From Rosa chinensis (Eukaryota; Streptophyta; Magnoliopsida; Rosales; Rosaceae): a stretch of DNA of 64,000 nucleotides. A program made the translations under genes and the position numbers. A model generated the notes under the pieces. The model was given only the letters and a program-made list of their open reading frames with translations, had not been told where the DNA came from and ran no database searches. Below, piece by piece: positions 1 through 10,828 of this stretch. The stretch spans positions 8,084,001-8,148,000 of the forward strand of contig NC_037091.1 in assembly GCF_002994745.2 (NCBI RefSeq), given 5' to 3'. Numbering within the stretch: the first letter of the stretch is position 1; every line of letters begins with the position of its first letter.

Positions 1-1783
1 CTCTTTGATTTCGTTTAATAAGCTATGCTATAGATCTCTTTATGGTCAGTTGAGTTAAATATGCATGTAAACTTGAAAGAACGATAATTTACATTAGCAG
101 CAAGCATATATAGATAGCCTCTATTCGAATAATTGATTTTGTATGAAAACCCTAGCAGCGTGTCGGCGACCACGTCGTCACTGAGAACAAGGGTGTTAAC
201 GCTGCTAACCAAACTTTTTTGGTAGGCCTTCCTCGATGGAAAACATCTGTCCTCCTCTCTGGTGCACTGCTACATCTAATGCTCTCATACACGACTATTT
301 TGGGTCGTTTATGTGAGCAAACTTTCTAGCTCTGCTGGGTGGAGACTGATCCCATCTTCTACCTAGATCTACGTTATGTTGATAGTCTGAGTAGAGGTTT
401 CAATTTGCATATGAACAGAGCATGCCTCAAGACGTCGTAGTCTATTGGAGGTTTGTGTGCCTCCTTGGGTTGTCATGGTTTAGTCTAGAAGTCGGATATC
501 CAATGAGTTGGCTCGGACTCTGATCAGGTTTGGCAAACCATGCTGGCGGTAGCTATGGCAATTGGTCTCACCAGATCTAGATGTGAGGAGGAGCTAGCGG
601 TGGCAGTGGTGGTAGCCGTATTGTTTTTGGTCACCCGCATCAGAGTATGGGTGTCTCAATAAGATTTTTCATTTGTTTAGGGTCACGAGTTTCGTTGAAG
701 GCCCTTATTCTAGATAGTTTGATAATAAAGGATATAGAGTTTGTTTAGAGGCCCAATACATTGTGGTTTAGCGTCTAGGATGGGTCAAGTTTTCTATTAG
801 AATTAAGTTTCACTCCCTACAGATTGATGGAGATCGTTCTCCATTATTTCAATAAGTCTTGGATGGAATGCTGTATTTTGAGCACCACAATTGAGTACAT
901 TAGTAAGCAAAGCATCCAGTTTTTTTGGGACAAGGATAGACTACATAAGTTTGTAGTTGCATTTTCTTTCTATTTCCATGAAGTGAGCCTCAACTTCGTA
1001 ATTGATCAACAACCATTTAGACAATTTTTGGTTTGTTATGTTTTAGATTTTCATATTAACAATTTGTGGTTAATTTTAGCACCTGCTATTGTTTAGGAAA
1101 CCCCTAGTAAGTAGTAACAATTGTAAATTGGTTTAATATATTTAATGTTCTTCTAACAGAAAATAAAAAGATAGCATTTGTTTTTGGCGGTTAAAGGATT
1201 TTTATTAAATTGCAAACACAAACTTAAAAAAAAAAAAACTGAAATATGGGCCAAAATTACATAAGCAAAGGAAGTAAATAACAAAACCTAGCAACAAGTC
1301 ATTGGGCTTGTAACCAGCCCACTTGCAAAACAAAACAGAATGGGAGATTGATCGTGTCGTCGCCGCCAACAATCGAGCCACCGCGTGACACAGAAACGTC
1401 ACGAGAGTTGCAACCCAAAATTGAGAAGCCAGTCAAATCTTTCCAGTATATGAATACTAAACCAGATCCCAACACAAGAACTTTACAATCCAAATCCCAA
1501 AACCATATAAAACATCAACAAAACCCATCAGCAGATTGAATTTTGAATTTCGATAATTTCCTTTATTATCTTAATAAGTAGCAGGAAATCTCCATGGTGG
1601 AAACCTTTTATTAAAGAAACTTAAGGAAGACTACAAAGTTCAATTAATCCAAGGTTTAATTTCCATACATAATTACTTCCACATGCATGGACCCAATATT
1701 TTATTAGTATAGCACAGACACACAGAGGAGTGCTTATTTATTTTATTTATTTTTGTTTAAATAAAAAGAGAAGAATTTTGCGC
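1..1783. other. Unassigned flank downstream of the MLP gene
   Basis: No gene could be supported here. The part up to about 800 has mixed composition and looks like degenerate repeat, but no terminal repeats or tails could be matched. An open frame of 90 codons at 824-1096 (+) has no recognisable motif. An A-rich run lies near 1227-1239. The last 250 bases before the MLP stop codon are AT-rich and are the likely 3' untranslated and downstream region of that gene. Confidence 0.4.
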
Positions 1784-2399
1784 TTATAGATGTTCTTGGC
1801 TGCTCGGGTGAGCATCAAAATCTTTGACGAGATCCAGTATGAACTGGAGCTTGGGATGTGGCTCCGGAACTTTGTCATGCAGCTTCTCATATTCCAGAGT
1901 CCAGTGAACACGGGTTCCCTCTTCTTCTCCTTTTCCTTTTGGGGTGGCTTCACAACTTCTCTTGAAGCTCTTGTAATACTGCAGCAAGTATCCATCGATA
2001 ACTCTATAAGTTACCGAATTTCTTTCGATGTCTACGGCTTCAAGCAACTCCTTGCCAACTCTAGCATTCCCATCTTCAAATTTCGATCATAAGGTTAATA
2101 ATTAGTTATAAACAGTGCTAGACTTCTATTTATTTAATTTATGCAATTGATTTATGACAAAATTGAACAATATTAACTTGTATTATCAAATCAAAACCTT
2201 ATTTACCTATAACATAATTCCAGGAGATGACAGACCCTTCTTTTCCCCAGTCACCTTCAAGTAATTCACAACTCACAACTTTATCAGGACTGGTATTTGA
2301 TAACATGTATGTTTTCCGCGTATGGACTTCAAAGAATCTTTCAGCAGGAGCCCTGATTTCAATATCCACCTCCAGCTTACTGAACCTAGCTGACGACAT
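1784..2399 (-). CDS. MLP-like protein (major latex protein / Bet v 1 family), two exons
   Basis: This is the one gene in the window that reads intact. Exon 1 is 2399-2207 and exon 2 is 2073-1784 (both minus), 483 coding bases giving 160 residues, the normal size for an MLP. The donor reads ATAG|GTAAAT and the acceptor TTTGAAG|AT. The phase-1 intron falls just after the WNYV motif, the usual position in the Bet v 1/MLP family. Visible family marks are the N-terminal strand KLEVDIEIRAPAERFF, SPDKV, the glycine loop GDWGKEGS, the run GKELLEAVDIERNSVTYRVI, and VHWTLEYEKL followed by the C-terminal helix. The family has a hydrophobic cavity that binds small ligands, is usually cytosolic, and is often linked to stress or defence; the ligand here is unknown. 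The start context is ACC-ATG-TC. A weak TATA-like CTATAAC lies about 130 bases upstream. No other MLP copy lies nearby. Confidence 0.9.
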
Positions 2400-3078
2400 T
2401 GGTTCCCCTAAAACTTGTTAAATGGAATAATATTTGGCCAGACAGGAGGAGCAGCAAGCCAGCAACTGCACTATACTAGTGTTTTTGAAGAAAACTTGCT
2501 AGCTTTGTCCTTGCATTTAAAGAAAAAGTTATAGATAATCTCCAAGAGAGAGGTGTAGTGCAACTTGGGGGTTGTGCTGCCTTCGGCTTTAATAGTACGG
2601 GCTGGGTTGGCGAATGTCTGCTTCAGTGGAGGTAAGCTCAAGGTTAGTGACCGGCCTGCCATAATTAGGTGGCAAGTGGAGAGCTAGAGACGTAGAGTAC
2701 ACGGTTTGAAGTTGAGTTCCTAGTTAATGAGACACGTACATGACCTGTCTCGCATCATCACGATAGACCTATATGATATAAAGGGGATCGATGCTAATTT
2801 TTTCTCATTTACATGCGTTTCAATATAATTTAATTATGGGTCTCTTTTTATATTTCATCTCTCTAGAAAATTAAATCAAATCAAAAATCATTTACTCATG
2901 CAACATATCAAGCAAATAGAAAATTTTGACAAAAAAATTGACATGGTCAATCAGGTTAAGCTTAGCTAGACCTTAAAAATTGAGGTCACAGAGTTTTGTA
3001 TGGTTTAGAAATTAAGGGTTAAGAAAAGCTTGCCGCACGATATTAATAGGGGTGTGAAAATTGGTGCTCTCTCTCTCT
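2400..3078. other. Upstream region of the MLP gene, no second gene
   Basis: The first 150-300 bases should hold the MLP promoter and 5' leader. No strong TATA box is visible, only CTATAAC near 2530 on the minus strand. The rest is AT-rich with no readable gene. It ends in a CT dinucleotide run (about 3068-3083) into which the hAT element inserted. Confidence 0.4.
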
Positions 3079-3086
3079 CTCTCATC

Positions 3087-4086
3087 CAAGGTTTTAAATT
3101 TCAGTTTCGATATTTCAAATTTAAGGAAATATGGGAGAAAATTTCGATTTCGGTGGAAATTTTGGTTAAAAATAAAGAAATCATATTAATTGCATTTATT
3201 AGAAATTTCGGTTAAAGATAAAGAAATCATATTAATTGCATTGATAAAATGATATTTTTGAATGAAACTTTTACATAAACTAAACTAACCTATAATAAAC
3301 CTATTTACAATGTAGCATCTCTAAAATTATACAATTATAATATAATTATGATATTTAATATGCACGAATAATTAACTAGTATTGTAGTAGGTAGCTAAAC
3401 TAGTGTTTTTATTTACATGTAATCATAATTGTGCTGTTTATTGATAATGTGAATGTGATTATTTTTTTTTTGATAGCTGGAACCCAGTGGGAGGTTTGGC
3501 CATCACGTCTTTTTCACTAATAATTAGAAAAATACAACCGCCAGAAGGGAGGGAGGGAGGGGGGGGGGGGGGGGGTGTAATACCAAAACCTCATGAATGA
3601 AAATAAACAAGTACAATAAAAGCAATATAAAGTATTAAGAATAAGTGTTACTATGATGCGGTTCGATCCATATGATCAAACTGCTTCCATCTAGTATCAT
3701 ACTATACTACTCCCAAGTACATGAATTTTGGAAATGATTTTGATAGCAGATATAAGCAAAAACATTTTTTGTTGCATTCAACTTGATTGGAAAAAAAATC
3801 AAAATTTCATATTTTCTCTATGAAAATATGAGTAAAAAACTTCGTTGTTGAAGGCATATAAATTTCACAGAAATTTTGGAGAAATTTCGGACAAAATTTT
3901 GGTGTGAATTTTTAAATATATTTTGTGTGTGTAGATATTTCAGAAATTAAGAATTTCGCGGAAATGTATGGAAAATTTTGAAAAATTTCGAGACACTCCT
4001 GATGGAAATGATATTGCATATGAATTTCATTTTGGTACTTCCAAATTATGGAAATTTCGGTAGTTTCGGAGAAATTTGAAACCTTG
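3087..4086. mobile_element. Non-autonomous hAT-type DNA transposon
   Basis: The ends are inverted repeats beginning CAAGGTTTYAAATTTC (16 bases, one difference). They are flanked by 8-bp duplications, CTCTCATC at 3079-3086 and CTCTCGTC at 4087-4094, with one mismatch. An 8-bp duplication and a CAAGG start fit the hAT superfamily. The body is 1,000 bases, AT-rich, with repeated GAAATTTCGG motifs near both ends, a tandem duplication of about 47 bases at roughly 3160-3245, and an 18-base G run near 3560. No transposase is encoded. A T-rich tract at about 3463 followed by GATAGCTGG may be a small nested retro-insert. Confidence 0.75.
3160..3245. repeat. Short tandem duplication inside the hAT element
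   Basis: A unit of about 47 bases, containing AATAAAGAAATCATATTAAT, occurs twice in direct order with few differences. Confidence 0.7.
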
Positions 4087-4094
4087 CTCTCGTC

Positions 4095-4533
4095 CAACAC
4101 TCCCAAGAACGCCACAAAGACTAGCTTCACTTGCAGTAATCTCTATCTTCCTCTCATCTGGTGGTTTAATAGACGAACATTAGGCGTGCAATACAATCGA
4201 TTGAATCCATACTTTCATATGATCATCATACACACCATTGCAAGCACCTTACTAAAGTAAGTCGTGGCGGTCATACATCAAATTGAAATAATCCCTTCCA
4301 TGTACTATATCATTAGTAAACTACAAATGGTAGCCAATAAGTCAGAGGTCTCTTAATGGTCCAACCATCATATCTCTAACATATAGAGATGTTCCTGTTG
4401 TCATTCATCCAGACTCATACATGTACATTCAATGGAAAACAAGAAAAATTACTAATCAGAAACATATTCATTATAGAGCTCAGAGTGTAGCAAAAATAGA
4501 ACAATCATTCTACAGACCAAAATTTTGAAACAG
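4095..4533. other. Tail of the copia element, 3' LTR not resolved
   Basis: On the minus strand this follows the copia stop codon and should hold its polypurine tract and 3' LTR. A possible LTR start, TGTTAGAGATATGATGG, reads near 4385 on the minus strand, but the matching right-hand copy could not be aligned by eye. No host gene is seen. Confidence 0.3.
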
Positions 4534-5411
4534 TCATGGGTTATGACAAAGACCCATTCTTCCAGCATGCTCAATGAATGCCTTTGGTCCTAACCCTTTT
4601 TTGTAAGTGGGTCTGCGATCATGAGTTTTGTTCCTATGTTAACAATAGACACTCTTTGTTTCTGAACATCCTCCTTCATGGCAAGGTATTCTAGATCAAT
4701 TCGTTTAGCACCTTGAGAATACCTATCATTTTTGGAGAAGAAAATAGTTGCGGTGTTGTCACAATGAATTCTCAGCGGCCTAGCAACACTGTCGACAACA
4801 CTAAGCCCTGAGATAAAATTCCGCAACCACAATGCATGAGTAGTGGCCACAAAGACTGCCACAAACTCAGCTTGCATGGTAGATGTAGTGATACAAGTTT
4901 GCTTTGCACTTCTCCATGAAGCTGCCCCTCCAACTAGTAGGAACAAGTAACCAGAAGTTGATTTTCCAGTATAAAGACAACCACCAAGATCAGAGTCTGA
5001 ATAACCAACTACCTCAAGGTTATTAGATCCCCTATATGTGAGCATATAATCCTTTGTTCCTTGTAGATACCTCATCACCTTCTTTGCAGCTTTCCAATGA
5101 TCCATTCCTGGATTGCTTTGGTATCTTCCTAACATTCCAACCGCAAAACTGATGTCTGGTCTTGTACAAGTTTGTGCATAAACCAAACTTCCTATAGCGG
5201 ATGCATAAAGAATTCTTTCCATGCCCTTCCACTCCAATCCATTTTATGGGCATTGCTTAGGGCTAAACTTGTCCCCTTTCTGAATTGGAGCAATGCCTGG
5301 TGAACATTTTTCCATTCCAAATCTCTCTAGAATTCTCTCAATATATATATGCTTTCTGAGACAACCCCAACAGTCCACATGATCTATCTTGAAATATTTC
5401 AATTCCAATCA
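4534..5411 (-). pseudogene. Copia reverse transcriptase end and RNase H
   Basis: This is the distal part of pol beyond solo LTR 1. GLLGLSQKAYI and the IGSLVYAQTCTRPDISFAVG block are followed by RNase H with GYSDSDLGGC, the STMQAEFVA motif and IHCDNTATIFF, so the catalytic D, E and D are visible. A stop after CP near 5245 and a one-base slip in an A/G run near 4590 break the frame. The end reads GRMGLCHNP and then stop at 4534. Confidence 0.88.
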
Positions 5412-5706
5412 TGTGATACCCCAGAAATTTGTATTTATTTTTCGAGGATTTTCCGGAATTTAAATTGTGGTTATTGGACTGTTTCGTGGCTCGTGGATGG
5501 AGCGGAAGTGTTTCGGACAAATTTTTATTCGGAAAATATGACCTTAGGGGTGGTGCTGAGGTTGACTTTTGATACGTTGAGATTCTCCGAAAACTTCCTT
5601 CATGAAAGTGGTAGAGCGCGTCGATACGAGTTCGTGGTTATGTGGAACTCGTCAATTGGAGTTTGTATGGGGAAGTTATGGCTTTCGGAAGAAGTTTCCA
5701 TTTTGG

Positions 5707-5714
5707 TATAAATA
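5707..5714 (+). promoter_or_regulatory. TATA box of solo LTR 1
   Basis: TATAAATA follows the superfamily box (GATACGAG ... AAGTTATGGC) by about 35 bases. The same arrangement recurs in the related LTRs. Confidence 0.7.
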
Positions 5715-6345
5715 GGAATTTTCCGAAATTATTTTCATAATTTCCAAGTTTCCTTTTTCGAAAACTCTCCTTTCTCTCCGTTCTCTCTCCTCAGCCTCCG
5801 CACGACCCGACCCGGCTGGTTCTCTCACCTCCGGCGACGGGACAAGCTGAAAACTACTCAGACCAGCGTCGTTCTTTGCTCTGTGGTGTTGATTTGCACG
5901 GTAGTTCACCGGAAAGTGGAGATCGGAGCAGCTACAGTAGACACGATCGGGACCAGGTCGGAAGTTCACTTTTCTGGCGACGTCTCGGCCGATCATTCTC
6001 GGTTTCAGAATCTCCTCCTCCTCCTGATCATCCTCATACCCACCTTGAAGAACGATTTTGTGTGTGGAGTGGAAGATCAAGGGTTGCAGAGCAGCGGTGT
6101 ACAGTGAATCTGGAGCTTGATCTGACGGCAGCGATTGGTCGATCTTGTAAGCTTGATCTAGGACGATTTAGGGAGAACCAGACTTAGCTCCAGGTATGAA
6201 AGTTGCTCTACTCTTCATGATGAACACTTTTGGATGGCTTGATTGTTGTGGTTTTGAGTTTTGGCCGGTGGTGGTTGTGGTGGTTGCACCACCGACTGTG
6301 GCAGCATTTTGGCAGCCTTCCGGCCATGTAAGGGATAGTTTCTGG

Positions 6346-6392
6346 TATTATATATCTTCTACTCGTCGATACGAGCGTTTTGATATATAATA
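6346..6392 (+). other. Conserved leader stem-loop in solo LTR 1
   Basis: TATTATATAT (6346-6355) pairs perfectly with ATATATAATA (6383-6392). Inside it CTCGT pairs with ACGAG around a CGAT loop (6362-6375). The same double hairpin recurs in LTRs 2, 4 and 5. Confidence 0.65.
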
Positions 6393-7319
6393 CATAATTT
6401 TTGGAGATCGAATGAATATGTTATGATTTTTATGGTTTCGGATAGTTTGATGTTTCGATCTGTGAGGATCTGAGCGTCCGATCGACTTGTGGTTTGGACA
6501 CATCGATCGTGGAAGTATTCCGGAGACATTGGGTGGTCTCGGATGTGGTCTCACCTCATTTGGCGTCACCTTGGGAATTTTGGTTCGATTTAGGGTTTCG
6601 AACGTTATTCCTTGTGATTCATTGACTGAATCAGAGCTGTAATTCCTTAGGTACGTGACGTAGTACTCCTTGGACGGCTATTTTGTGGATTGGCTGCCTT
6701 GTTCTGTATTGAAGACGCAGCGGGAGTTTAGAGGTCAGTAATCTCACAAGGTTCATTAATGACCGGAATTACCTTTATCGTTTTGAGAGTTATTGATTTA
6801 ACTGCAAACTATAGTTGGTATTAGTAGGCATTCCTGAGCGGATGATTAAGTATATATATATTTACGTGAAATATATATGTTTTGGTGGTTTTTGGATTTA
6901 TGAAAACAATATGCATGAATGATGCTTTTTATTGTTTTGGGCTGTGGCCTTTGGAAAACAAATGATTGTGGAAATGATTGATTTCAATTTGTTTTGAAAA
7001 GCATTGAGATTTGTGTATGAAAACAATATGCATGAATTGATGCTCTTTTTTTTTTTTGTTATGGCTTTTCGGAAAACAATGATTATGGAAATGTTGATTT
7101 CGATTGTTTTCAAAAGCGTTGCGATTTGTGTAACATTTTGGGTCCAGTGTGACTCCATTAATGTTTTGCTCCAAGGGACTGTGCGGCCCGAGGAACGAAG
7201 GTCTATGACCTTGGGCAGAATATCAGGTAATCACGTCTTTGGCCGGACGAGTGGTTACGTTTCAGTTAGAGCTCTAATCTGTCTGCCATATAGGTAATTC
7301 ATGGGGTAACGGGAATTGG

Positions 7320-7800
7320 TTATTGATAACTCATGACATTACGTGTTTTTAAGGAACAAGGTGTGAGTTGCTTCCTTATTAACGGTTTTTAGGGGGATAA
7401 GGTGCAAGTTGTTTTCCTTATTAATGATTTGATAGAAATCAAGGTGTGAGTTGCTTTCTATGGTACGATTATGGTACATTTGATAGAATTCAAGGTGTGA
7501 GTTGTTTTCTATGTTTTACTGATAGAAATCAAGGTGTGAGTTGCTTTCTTTGGTACGATTATGGTACATTTGATAGAATTCAAGGTGTGAGTTGTTTTCT
7601 ATGTTTTACTGATAGAAATCAAGGAGTGAGTTGCTTTCTATGTTATATTGATAGAATTCAAGTGTGGGTTGTTTTCTATGGTACGATTTTGGTACAATTG
7701 ATAGGAACCAAGGAGTGAGTTGTTTTCTATGTTTCGATTTGAAAGGAAATTAAAGTGTGAGTTATTCTCCTTTATTTCGTGTTTTAAGGAATCAAAGCGT
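7320..7800 (+). repeat. Minisatellite of solo LTR 1
   Basis: About a dozen imperfect units of 30-60 bases, each holding a core of the form GATAGAAATCAAGGTGTGAG then TTGCTTTCTATG. The same unit family lies at the same place in LTR 4. Confidence 0.85.
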
Positions 7801-7890
7801 GATTTGGTTTTCTCAAATGAAACGTGCAGGTTTTATCCTGTGATTTTGTGTGAGTTGTTTTGAGTTACTCATACGGGCTTGCAAAAGCTT

Positions 7891-7934
7891 ACCGGGTTTG
7901 TTGTGTGGCAACCCGGTGCACCATTCCAACGGTG
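7891..7934 (+). other. Conserved double hairpin in solo LTR 1
   Basis: ACCGGGTT (7891-7898) pairs with AACCCGGT (7910-7917) around an 11-base loop. Directly after it CACC pairs with GGTG (7919-7934). The block is present in all six LTRs, so it may be an RNA element of the transcript. Confidence 0.55.
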
Positions 7935-8291
7935 TAGGGATTTATCCTGCAGGGTAGGATAATCGGGGCTGAAGCTGAGATAGCGCACTTGCAGCTTAAC
8001 AGTAGGAAACCATTTTTGTGACTTTACCGTTGATAAGGACTTCCGTTGTAGTAAACTTTGAGGAGCATTTATGTTTTATTTTGTTGTTGACAATTTAATT
8101 CGTAAGCTTATGTAATATATGACTCTGTGGAGCGGGTCAATATTGATATAGTAGGTTCAGGGCATCAATATGTGTGTAATTTAAAGGGAAAAATTTTTCA
8201 GGTATTTGTTATTGATGACTGAACGTTCACGCATGTATAATTATGGGATTATATATCGTTTTTTATTTCTTTAAAAATCAGGGGCGTGACA

Positions 8292-9500
8292 AATCATGTA
8301 GGATGCCTCACCCATATCTTTCATTTCAAATTTGTTAGAGAGAAAATTCTTGGTTTCATGTAACAAACCAAGATCACTACTAGCAAGCAAAATATCATCA
8401 ACATACAAAATCAGAAATATAAACATACTCCCACATACCTTCAGGTATATACATCAATCAACAATGTTTTCCTTAAAACCGAAGGAGACAACAATATCAT
8501 TAAACTTGAGATACCATTGTTGGGAAGCTTGTTTAAGTCCATATATCGATTTCTTTAATTTACAGACCATGTGTTCCTTTCCTTCTGATGAGAAGTCTTC
8601 AGGTTGATTCATATAGACTTCCTCCTCTAAGTTCCCATTTAGAAAAGCCGTTTTCACATCCATTTGATGTAACTCTAATCAAAATGAGCTACAAGTACCA
8701 TAATAATTCTGAGAGAGTCCTTCTTAGAAACAGGAGAGAAGGTTTCTTTGTAATCAATGCCTTTTTTTCTGAGTGAAACCTTTGGCTACAAGTCTAGCTT
8801 TATATCATTCTATGTTGCCATTAGAGTCGCGTTTGGTTTTGAAAACCCATTTACACCCAACTCTTTTACATCCTTCAGGCAACTCAACGAGTTCCCAAAC
8901 TTTGTTTTGGTCCATTGATTTCAGTTTATCATTCATAACATCAATCCATTTCTCAAAATTCTCACACTGAATGGCTTGTGAATAAGAAACTGGATCCTTA
9001 CTTGACCCAATGTCAAATTCAGATTCTTGCAAGTATACCACATAATCATTCGAAATGGCAGGTCTTCTATTTCTTTGAGACCGTCTTACTCCTATTTCTT
9101 GTGGTTCTTGTGCTACAAGTTCATTGTAAATGATTACATTATGTGGGTTTTGGTCATTCATTTCTTGATCATTCACTACTTCCTGATCGTTCATTTCTTG
9201 ATCATTTATTCCTTGATCATTCACTTCTTGACCATTCATTTCTTAATTATTCAGTTGTTGTTCTTTGTCGTTAGGCTATACAACAACTAGAGGAACAACA
9301 CTTCTTTGAGAACATATAGGTGCAGAAAACTGCTTCCTAACTTCTTGAATAATCACTTCCCTCTTTTCACTCCCACTAATTTCACCATTTTCAATGAATC
9401 TAGCATTTCCAGCTTCAACAATTCTTGTACTATGGTCAGGACAATAAAACCTATATCCTTTAGACTTTTCTGGGTAACCAATGAAGTAACCACTTTTCGT
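8292..9500 (-). pseudogene. Copia reverse transcriptase, N-terminal and palm parts
   Basis: Marks in order on the minus strand are the QSEN-like linker with a run of DQEMNDQ repeats (9140-9239), VGCKWVFKTKRDSNGNIE, MDVKTAFLNGNLEEEVYM, KLKKSIYGLKQASQQWY and the catalytic YVDD at about 8394-8405. Frameshifts lie between 8663 and 8805. Coding stops abruptly at 8292, where solo LTR 1 is inserted, and resumes at 5411. Confidence 0.87.
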
Positions 9501-9509
9501 TTTAAAGTC

Positions 9510-10646
9510 TTATTTCTTTTCTTGTGGATTATAGAGCATAACCTCTGCATGGCATCCCCAAACATGTAGGTGCCTTAAACTAGGTTTCCTTCCCGTCCAC
9601 AGTTCAAAATGTGTCTTTGGAACTGCCTTACTAGGAACTATATTCAGTAAGTATACAGCAGTTCTTAAAGCATGCATCCACAATGATATAGGTAATGTTG
9701 AATTACTCAACATACTTCTAACCATATCCATAAAAGTAAGATTATGCCTTTCAACAACACCCTGCTGTGGCGTTCCTGGCATAGTGTATTGAGCACAAAT
9801 GCCATGCTTTTTAAGGAACTTAGCAAAAGGACCAGGATGTTGTCCTGACTCATCATACCTTCCATAGAATTCACCACCTCTATCTGATCTCACAATTTTC
9901 ACTTTTCTATCTAACTATCTCTCAACTTCAGTGATGAATACCTCAAGGGCATTTACAGATTGAGACTTTTCATTCAATAGATAGATATAACCATAACGTG
10001 AAAAATCATCTATAAAGGTGATAAAATATTTTTCTCCACTAAAAGATGGAACATCAAAAGGTCCACAAATGTCTATGTGAATAATTTCAAGAAGCTTAGA
10101 ACTTCTTGTGGCACCTTTCTTTGTGTGTTTGGTTTGCTTTCCCTTTATGCAATCCACACAAACACCCAAATCAGTAAAATCTAGGTTCGGAAGAACCTCA
10201 TTCTTTACCAATCTCTCCATTCTTTCTCTGGATATATGACCCAGCCTTTTGTGCCACACGAGAGAAGAAGATTCAGCTATCAAGCTACATTTAGTTCCAA
10301 CCTTAGGATGTAGGGTTAAAAGTGTTTCAGCAAAAAGAGCATCAAGCTTAATTTTATACAACCCATCAATCAAAATACTAGAACCAACAAAAGATTTATT
10401 CTTAAACAAACTCAAACTTTTATTACCAATATTGAAAGTAAAACCATCAAGATCAAGTTTGGAAACAGAAATTAAATTCCGAGAACAAGTCGGAACATAA
10501 AGAGTTTGAAACAAATCCAAATAATGGCCAGTATCTAAAATCAAACGAAAAGTTTCAATGGCTTCAACTGGTGCTTCCACCCGATTCCCCATATAGATAA
10601 AATTTTCATTTGGATTTAGGCTTTGGGTTGTAAGGAATCCCTGCAT
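9510..10646 (-). pseudogene. Copia integrase
   Basis: The GAG-pre-integrase zinc domain is visible as WHKRLGHISRERM ... CVDCIKGKQ. It is followed by the DDE core: D in IHIDICGPF, D in SDRGGEF and E in QQGVVERHN, all three catalytic acids present. A stop near 9913 splits the core, and another near 9510 ends the block. The tail RKPSLRHLHVWGCHAEV is typical of copia integrase. The protein would insert the cDNA into the genome; this copy is dead. Confidence 0.88.
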
Positions 10647-10828
10647 CGAATTAGAAACATGAACAGTAGCACTTGAGTCAGCCCACTAAGTATTATAAGG
10701 AACTTCAGCTAAATTTGATTCGAATAATACATAAGCCAAAGGCTTACCTTTCTTTTCGAACCATGCCTTACGTTTTGGGCAATCATACTGATAATGTCCA
10801 TCCTTTCTACAAAAATGACATTTTTCCT
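10647..10828 (-). pseudogene. Copia zinc knuckle and protease start
   Basis: Reading on the minus strand gives the nucleocapsid knuckle CHFCRKDGHYQYDC (CX2CX4HX4C complete). A stop follows, then WADSSATVHVSN, the copia protease active-site region. The usual DSGA is DSSA here, so the protease motif is altered as well as interrupted. This stretch is in the same frame as integrase. Confidence 0.75.

Larger units (their letters stand above)
5412..8291 (+). mobile_element. Solo LTR 1 (long gypsy-type LTR family)
   Basis: It starts TGTGATACCCC, ends GGGGCGTGACA, and has AATCA on both sides (5407-5411 and 8292-8296), a perfect 5-bp duplication interrupting copia pol. No coding sequence, primer-binding site or second LTR lies inside, so I read it as a solo LTR left by recombination. 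Parts in order are the promoter block with TATA box (5600-5714), a CT- and CCGAC-rich leader, a leader stem-loop (6346-6392), a minisatellite (about 7320-7800), the hairpin block (7860-7935) and the conserved 3' end. Confidence 0.88.

Noticed and set aside
824..1096. 90-codon open frame on the plus strand
   Set aside because: No recognised motif or domain, AT-biased codons and no sign of exon borders.
4385..4401. TGTTAGAGATATGATGG as the copia 3' LTR start
   Set aside because: No matching second LTR could be aligned upstream of gag, so no LTR pair is claimed.
5676..6187. Overlapping open frames on both strands
   Set aside because: They fall in the GC-rich leader of solo LTR 1 and are not kept in LTRs 2, 4 or 5.
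7446..7718. 90-codon open frame with a repeated peptide
   Set aside because: It is the translation of the LTR 1 minisatellite; the sister LTR 4 does not keep the frame.
5412..8291. Solo LTRs read as DNA transposons, because GTGATGCCCC and GGGGCGTGAC are partly inverted
   Set aside because: TG...CA ends, 5-bp duplications and an LTR-type promoter fit LTRs better; the inverted match is short and imperfect.
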